DNA of 64,000 nucleotides from Methylomonas aurea (GTDB taxonomy: Bacteria; Pseudomonadota; Gammaproteobacteria; Methylococcales; Methylomonadaceae), in assembly GCF_024505045.1 (NCBI RefSeq), contig NZ_JANIBM010000025.1:1-64000 (forward strand). Reading direction: 5' to 3'. Below the pieces are notes generated by a model. It made no database searches, was not told where the DNA came from, and worked only from the letters and a program-made list of their open reading frames with translations. This document shows positions 60,201 through 64,000 of the stretch, piece after piece. Numbering within the stretch: the stretch's first letter is position 1; the number at the start of each line of letters is the position of its first letter. Made by a program: the position numbers and the translations under genes.

Positions 60201-61654
60201 CGATCCTGATGATAACTGCGTTGGAGAACGAACATTCGGTCGAATTGGCCTTTTCCACCGGCGCAAACGATTTCATTCCCAAGCCGATTCATTTCACGGT
60301 GTTGCGCAAGCGTATCGCCCATTTGCTGAAAGCCAGCCAAAGCCAGCGCAGCTTGAACCGGCTGGCCTACCACGATCCGTTGACCAATCTGCCCAACCGG
60401 GTGCAGTTTATGGAGCGCTTGAATCGGGTACTGGCAAAACCGGCGGCGGTGCCGGCCCAGCACGCGGTGCTGTTTCTGGATCTGGACCGCTTCAAACTGA
60501 CCAACGACACGATGGGCCACGATGTCGGCGACCTGATGCTGAAGGCCGCCGCCGAGCGGATTCAGGCCTGCGTCCGCCGCGAAGACATGGTGTCGCGCTT
60601 CGGCGGCGACGAATTCATCCTGTTGCTGGAGCATATCGGCAATCCGCAGGATGCTGCGGCGGTGGCGCAAAAAATCTGTAACGCCATCGCCAAGCCGTTC
60701 GCGTTGATGGGGCAGGAGTTTTATATCAGCTCCAGTATCGGCATTTCCTTGTACCCGTACGACGGCAAGGACAGTGGCCTGCTGGTCAAGCACGCCGACA
60801 CCGCGATGTACCGGGCCAAGGAGCAGGGCAATACCTTTTGCTTCTACGAACAGAGCATGGAGTTTGCGGTTTCCAGCAAATTGCGCCTGGAAAGCGATTT
60901 GCGCCGGGCCTTGCAGCGCCGCGAATTCTTTCTGCATTACCAACCGCAGATCGATTTGGATTCCGGCCGCGTCATTGGCGCCGAGGCCTTGATTCGTTGG
61001 CGGCATCCGGAATTGGGCATGATTTCGCCGGACCAGTTCATTCCGGTGGCGGAAGAAATCGGCTTGATCGAAGAGATCGGCGCCTGGGTGCTGCGCGAGG
61101 CCTGCCGGCAGAACCGGTTTTGGCAACAAAACGGCCACCCGCCTTTTGTCATCGCGGTCAACGTTTCGGCCAAACAATTGGACCGGGAGGATTTTGCCGA
61201 ACAAGTGATCGCCATCCTGCACGAATCCGGGCTGGCGGCCGAATATCTGGAATTGGAATTGACCGAAAGCCTGTTCATCCGCAATCCGGAGCAAAAACGC
61301 GAAATTCTGGCGCGGTTGAAAGCCGCCGGGATGCAAATATCGATCGACGATTTCGGCACCGGCTATTCCAGTTTGAACCAACTGAAACATTTCGTATTCG
61401 ACAAACTGAAAATCGACAAATCCTTCGTCGCCAACATCATGCACGACGAAGATGCCGCGGCGATCGTGCGGGTGATCATTTCGATCGCCGGGATTCTAAA
61501 ATTCGAAGTCATCGCCGAGGGCGTGGAAACCGCGGAGCAGGCCGGCTATTTACGGCAAAACCATTGCAAGCAGGCGCAAGGCTATCTGTTCGGCAAACCG
61601 ATGCCGGCCGACGAATTTTCGGCGTTGATTGGCAGAGCGAGCGACCGGGGTTAA
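57215..61654 (+). CDS. Hybrid phosphorelay kinase with GGDEF and EAL
   Basis: A 1479-residue inner-membrane protein. In order: span (about 17-35), periplasmic sensor, span near 185-203, HAMP, HisKA with His281, HATPase (NALKF, DTGLGIP, GAGLGLAI), a degenerate receiver (about 515-635), a receiver with Asp706, a histidine phosphotransfer domain with His850, a third receiver with Asp971, GGDEF (1130-1134) and EAL (1257-1259). Every relay residue is present, so kinase, relay and cyclic di-GMP output lie in one chain. It begins 5 bases after the binding-protein gene. Its TAA stop shares TTAA with the convergent lipoprotein gene. Confidence 0.93.
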   Translation: MASLARFRLGRTSFLQQLTVTFTCGLLVISLVSSFGISELSYGVVRDKWLAQGRQSTEVFAAQSALALLYASRENADEPARRFLDSPDVLGVAIYNTNREALLELGESTQPVGATAAVWPETLQLVEETEQAWFFAAPVFARSGGERASPFEAQTPGPELIGYVRVAIGKQSLLAMKRQIQCVTLLVSGGAALVFFVFLLAMARRLTLPIQQLAKRMGRASAGEKNVRARLSGPRDITDMGAAFNTMMQVLETREQLLEQARDKALESARLKGEFAANVSHELRTPLNAVLGMLELLQDMGLTPKQLEYSIVARNAGESLLKLIEDILDFSRIEAGMLKCQPTDFVLHETLEEVVELMAAQARRKNLQLSYKIGERIPAVLHGEAGRVRQVLINLVGNALKFTERGVIELSVEAEPTGQDSLMLRFSVADTGLGIPAAVQERIFDAFVQADGSSTRHHEGAGLGLAICRQLVQLMGGRIGVDSRPGHGSRFWFSVPFATPRGSATLAAARREYFADLRILLVTDNEQTRSFLTGHFDAWQIAYQHSGCGSRIGELLQVAHGQGQAYRCLVVDVEDAAGCEWIEGIGAAALAGTSIILLHDTGFESRIDAVPNLAARLAKPIKPVDLYDVLLSAGCGRNATAGADPQAAAAEPDLALNVLVVEDNRAGQMVAAGMLERLGCRYQIAASGAEALERVECAAFDVVLMDCHMPGIDGFEATRSIRTLPGAPGRVPIIAMTANALRGDEELCRSAGMDDFLAKPIKLKALRQKLLDYTENRRLPLAEASEAAPAPAGAEPATLDHEALSQLHEEIGAAYAKMVRYFLEDAPPQIAQIGQAVRDADLGSLRELAHGLKGAARNLGAEKLAEIARQLEMAAESGALAADADRMAEGLLGEFRTLERLLLAEIEIRPAGEHPLVPNGPRVLVADDDRVMRAALQDILQQDGYTVDLAVTGRQAVALCARQMADLILMDAMMPEMDGFAACKAIRALPHGAEVPILMITALENEHSVELAFSTGANDFIPKPIHFTVLRKRIAHLLKASQSQRSLNRLAYHDPLTNLPNRVQFMERLNRVLAKPAAVPAQHAVLFLDLDRFKLTNDTMGHDVGDLMLKAAAERIQACVRREDMVSRFGGDEFILLLEHIGNPQDAAAVAQKICNAIAKPFALMGQEFYISSSIGISLYPYDGKDSGLLVKHADTAMYRAKEQGNTFCFYEQSMEFAVSSKLRLESDLRRALQRREFFLHYQPQIDLDSGRVIGAEALIRWRHPELGMISPDQFIPVAEEIGLIEEIGAWVLREACRQNRFWQQNGHPPFVIAVNVSAKQLDREDFAEQVIAILHESGLAAEYLELELTESLFIRNPEQKREILARLKAAGMQISIDDFGTGYSSLNQLKHFVFDKLKIDKSFVANIMHDEDAAAIVRVIISIAGILKFEVIAEGVETAEQAGYLRQNHCKQAQGYLFGKPMPADEFSALIGRASDRG

Positions 61655-62205
61655 TTGAAGCCGCAGCCGGCGCCAAGGTCGTTGAAAGACAAGGCTTGGC
61701 GGTTGAGCGGTCGGCGTACGCCGATGAAGCGCTCGCGCCAATAGGGCTGGCGCAGGTCGGAGACCATGACCCGGCCGCTGCGGGCGCTCGGCGCATGGAC
61801 GAATTGTTCGCCGCCGATATAAATGCCGACGTGGGAGTAGGGCCGTTCGGTGTTGAAAAACAACAGATCGCCGGGCAGGCGCTGTTCCGGCGCCACGGCC
61901 GGCAGTTGCCGCGCCAACGATTGGGTGTCGCGCGGCAGGCGCAATCCCTGGCGGTAGTACACGTAATACACCAGGCCGCTGCAATCGAACCCTTCGCTGG
62001 GCGATTCGCCGCCGTAAACATAAGGTGCGCCCTGCAATTGCAGCGCTTCGGCAACGGCCATCCGGTTGCCGCCTTCGGTTTGCGGCAGGGTGATCGGCGG
62101 CGCCTTTTCGGTACTGGCGCAACCGGCCAATTGGCCGAGCGCTAGGGCCAGCAGCCAAGGGCCGGCGGAACGGCAAATCCGAAAATCCGAACAAGATTTG
62201 AACAT
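61651..62205 (-). CDS. NlpC/P60 lipoprotein endopeptidase
   Basis: A 184-residue peptidoglycan endopeptidase of the C40 family. The lipobox LAGC puts the lipidated Cys at residue 29. The catalytic triad Cys75 (GFDCSGLV), His125 (YSHVGIYIG) and His137 (FVHAP) is intact. It should cut stem peptides in the cell wall. The ATG 62205 gives the best signal peptide; 62220 adds five residues. The gene is convergent with the kinase gene and overlaps its stop by four bases. Confidence 0.9.
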   Translation of the reverse strand: MFKSCSDFRICRSAGPWLLALALGQLAGCASTEKAPPITLPQTEGGNRMAVAEALQLQGAPYVYGGESPSEGFDCSGLVYYVYYRQGLRLPRDTQSLARQLPAVAPEQRLPGDLLFFNTERPYSHVGIYIGGEQFVHAPSARSGRVMVSDLRQPYWRERFIGVRRPLNRQALSFNDLGAGCGFN

Positions 62206-62284
62206 CGGCAGTATCAACAACGTAAGCGAACCGCGCTTAGTATAGTGGGTCCGGGCGCGACGCGCTCGCGGATTCGGGGCCGGC

Positions 62285-64000
62285 TTACCACGCTTCCAAT
62301 ACCACGACTTTCCATTCCCGGTTGGTGACCGGTCTCAGGCTGACCCATGAAGCAATGCGGCGGCCGCTGTATGCGGCCGGATTCTGGTAATAACCGACGC
62401 CGGCATCCTGGGCGGCGATATGTCTGGCCAATTCGCGCAATTCCGGCAACGCGGCGTAGCGTTCCTCGCGGAACAGATTCAAGCCGATTTCGTCGCGGTC
62501 GGTATCGAACAAAATCAAGCCGTCGTCCTGAATCACCCAGATGGTTCGGCCCGGCAGTTGCAGTTCCGGCGCCAATAGTTCACCCAATAACTCGGCGGCT
62601 TTAAAGCGTCCGGAAACGAAGCCGGCTAGCGTGTTGCCGATTCTGACAGGCACCACCAAGGTGATGGCCTGATAGCCTTCCGGCGCCGGATAGACTCGAC
62701 TCAATGCCGGTTCGCCGGTTTGCAGCACTTGGCGGTTGTGCTCCAGTTGCGAGGTATCGGCGCCCCGGGCCTGTCGGTATTGGTCCGGCGCCACCGCGAC
62801 GATGGTGCCGGGAGCCCGGGTCGTAGCGACGCTGACCAGTCGCGGGTAGCGCGCCAGCAAGCTTTCGAGTAATGGCCCCGCGGCGGCCAGTTCGGCGGCG
62901 GATTTGATGCGCGCGGCGGTTTGCGTCAAGCCGGCCTGGGTCTGTTCGAATTCGACGCCGATTTTGGCGGCAATCGTGTCGGCGCTGCTCAGGTTGGCGT
63001 TGGAGATTCGGGTCACGTCGGCCAGCGCTTGCTCGGCGCGTTGCTGCTGTTGTTTGGCAAGCTCGCCCTCGGCTTCAGCTACTTGCCGGGCTTGATGCGC
63101 TTCGACGCCGAACTTGAACGCCAATCCGGCGCCGGCCAGGATCGAAACCAACACCGCGGCGCTGGCCGACAGCGCAAGTTTGTTGCGGGCGATGAAGCGG
63201 CGCAGCAATTCGCCGCGGGTATAGGCATAGGTATTGACCAGGCGGCCGTCGCGGAAGGCGCGCAACTCTTCGGCCAGCGCGCCGGCGTCTTTAAAGCGCA
63301 GGCTTTGGCGTTTGGACAGCGCCTTGTTGCAAATCGCGATCAATTCCGCCGGGGCCGCCAGTTTGGGATTGCGGGCGTCCGGCATCGACGCCGCCGAGAC
63401 CAATTGCGACATGATCTGGTCGGCATTGCCTTGCAGCGGCGGCCGGCCGTTCAGCAGGTAGTAAAGGATGCAGCCGAGGGCGAACACGTCGGAGCGGGCA
63501 TCGATCTCGCCAAACTCCGGATCGGCCTGCTCCGGCGCCATATAGGCCGGCGTGCCGAGAATGTCGCCGAATTGGGTCAGGTCGGCGTCGTGGTGTTGCG
63601 GATGCGACGCCGGCAGCGGCGTTTCCGCTTCGTTTTCCACTTTGGCTAGGCCCCAATCCAGCACGATGGTCTCGCCGAACGGCCCCAACACGATATTGCC
63701 GGGTTTGAGGTCGCGGTGCACGACGCCTTTGGAATGGGCGTAGGCCAGGGCCTCGCAGACGTCGATCACCCGGTCCAGTAAGGCCAGGCGTTTGGATAAG
63801 GCGTGTTCGGCCAACGGCTCGTTGTTGCATTCTTTCAGAGCCTTGGCCAGCGTGTCGCCGCGCACCAGCCGCATCACGTAATACGGCGCGCCGCTTTGTT
63901 TGACGCCGAGGTCGTAGACCGGGACGATGCTTGGATGCTCCAGCCGGCCGGTAATACGGGCTTCGCGCAGAAAGCGCGCATTCAAGGCCATGTCTTCGTT
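62285..64000 (-). CDS. Ser/Thr protein kinase with extracellular sensor, cut by the window edge
   Basis: The open frame runs off the right edge, so the N-lobe with the glycine loop and lysine is not seen. Visible are the active site HRDLKPGN, DWG in place of DFG, and GTPAYMAPEQ, then a membrane span (about 170 residues after the APE), a coiled stretch and a dCache-like sensor ending the protein. It is a Hanks-type receptor kinase. It is not close to the T6SS cluster and has no sign of being PpkA. Nothing is missing within the window. Confidence 0.85.
   Translation of the reverse strand, partial: NEDMALNARFLREARITGRLEHPSIVPVYDLGVKQSGAPYYVMRLVRGDTLAKALKECNNEPLAEHALSKRLALLDRVIDVCEALAYAHSKGVVHRDLKPGNIVLGPFGETIVLDWGLAKVENEAETPLPASHPQHHDADLTQFGDILGTPAYMAPEQADPEFGEIDARSDVFALGCILYYLLNGRPPLQGNADQIMSQLVSAASMPDARNPKLAAPAELIAICNKALSKRQSLRFKDAGALAEELRAFRDGRLVNTYAYTRGELLRRFIARNKLALSASAAVLVSILAGAGLAFKFGVEAHQARQVAEAEGELAKQQQQRAEQALADVTRISNANLSSADTIAAKIGVEFEQTQAGLTQTAARIKSAAELAAAGPLLESLLARYPRLVSVATTRAPGTIVAVAPDQYRQARGADTSQLEHNRQVLQTGEPALSRVYPAPEGYQAITLVVPVRIGNTLAGFVSGRFKAAELLGELLAPELQLPGRTIWVIQDDGLILFDTDRDEIGLNLFREERYAALPELRELARHIAAQDAGVGYYQNPAAYSGRRIASWVSLRPVTNREWKVVVLEAW

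Noticed and set aside
59888-61444. Long minus-strand open frame of 518 codons
   Set aside because: It lies opposite the receiver-GGDEF-EAL part of the kinase gene, has no ribosome site and no family motifs. It is a GC-rich antisense shadow.
62285-64000. The right-edge Ser/Thr kinase as the missing T6SS PpkA
   Set aside because: It is about 33 kb from the T6SS cluster, and its C-terminus is a dCache-like sensor, which is not evidence for a T6SS role.
1-64000. CRISPR arrays, prophage, tRNA and rRNA genes
   Set aside because: No regularly spaced repeats, phage structural genes beyond the T6SS, or tRNA T-loop motifs were seen on either strand.

Overview
The window reads as chromosome of a gammaproteobacterial (type I) methanotroph, most like Methylomonas or a close relative in Methylococcales. 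The basis is a complete pmoCAB operon at 1004-3955 whose PmoB and PmoC metal ligands all match those known from Methylococcus. The rest is mostly GC-rich with ordinary gammaproteobacterial housekeeping genes (ribF, priA, dsbB, sodB). No tRNA, rRNA, CRISPR array or intact mobile element was seen.

Layout. 1-1003: decayed, gene-poor DNA with an IS3 orfA remnant, then the pmo promoter and leader. 1004-4037: pmoC-pmoA-pmoB with an intergenic hairpin and a strong terminator. 4113-29716: a type VI secretion system in order lipoprotein, tagH(fha), tssK, tssL, tssM, a tagF-pppA fusion, tssA, tssB, tssC, hcp, tagJ, tssE, tssF, tssG, tssH(clpV), a candidate C58-like cysteine protease effector, a dead lipase fragment, a DUF6931-like gene, PAAR and vgrG. 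No tssJ and no ppkA are recognisable in it. 29955-38320: sodB, a YiiX-like hydrolase, an exported protein, a divergent GST/TetR pair with visible operators, a flippase, an HDOD protein, a DUF1289 protein, ribF and an unknown gene. 38573-44134: a cytosolic [NiFe] hydrogenase of cyanobacterial HupSL (group 2) type with its endopeptidase, followed by an overlapping PAS-GGDEF-EAL gene. 44293-49633: a 52-residue membrane peptide with its own terminator, a small membrane protein, a spore-photoproduct-lyase-like radical SAM protein, an SDR, a K+ channel with an overlapping RCK gene, and dsbB. 49634-49986: an AT-rich gap with DnaA-box-like sites before priA. 52271-53790: a structured leader, a DUF5765-like membrane protein and a nitroreductase. 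54066-61654: a TonB receptor, a periplasmic binding protein and a 1479-residue hybrid kinase carrying a full phosphorelay plus GGDEF and EAL. 61651-64000: an NlpC/P60 lipoprotein and a Ser/Thr kinase cut by the right edge.

How parts work together. The T6SS genes supply baseplate, sheath, tube, membrane complex, disassembly ATPase and a spike-loading module (DUF6931-PAAR-VgrG). TagH, PppA, TagF and a Thr in the TssL N-terminus point to threonine-phosphorylation control, with the kinase missing locally. Two large GGDEF-EAL proteins tie the hydrogenase neighbourhood and the TonB/binding-protein module to cyclic di-GMP. The items I consider least described are the C58-like effector candidate, the 52-residue peptide, the structured leader before the DUF5765-like gene, the DnaA-box locus before priA, and the single-chain phosphorelay with GGDEF-EAL output. 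All are read from sequence alone, with no database search.
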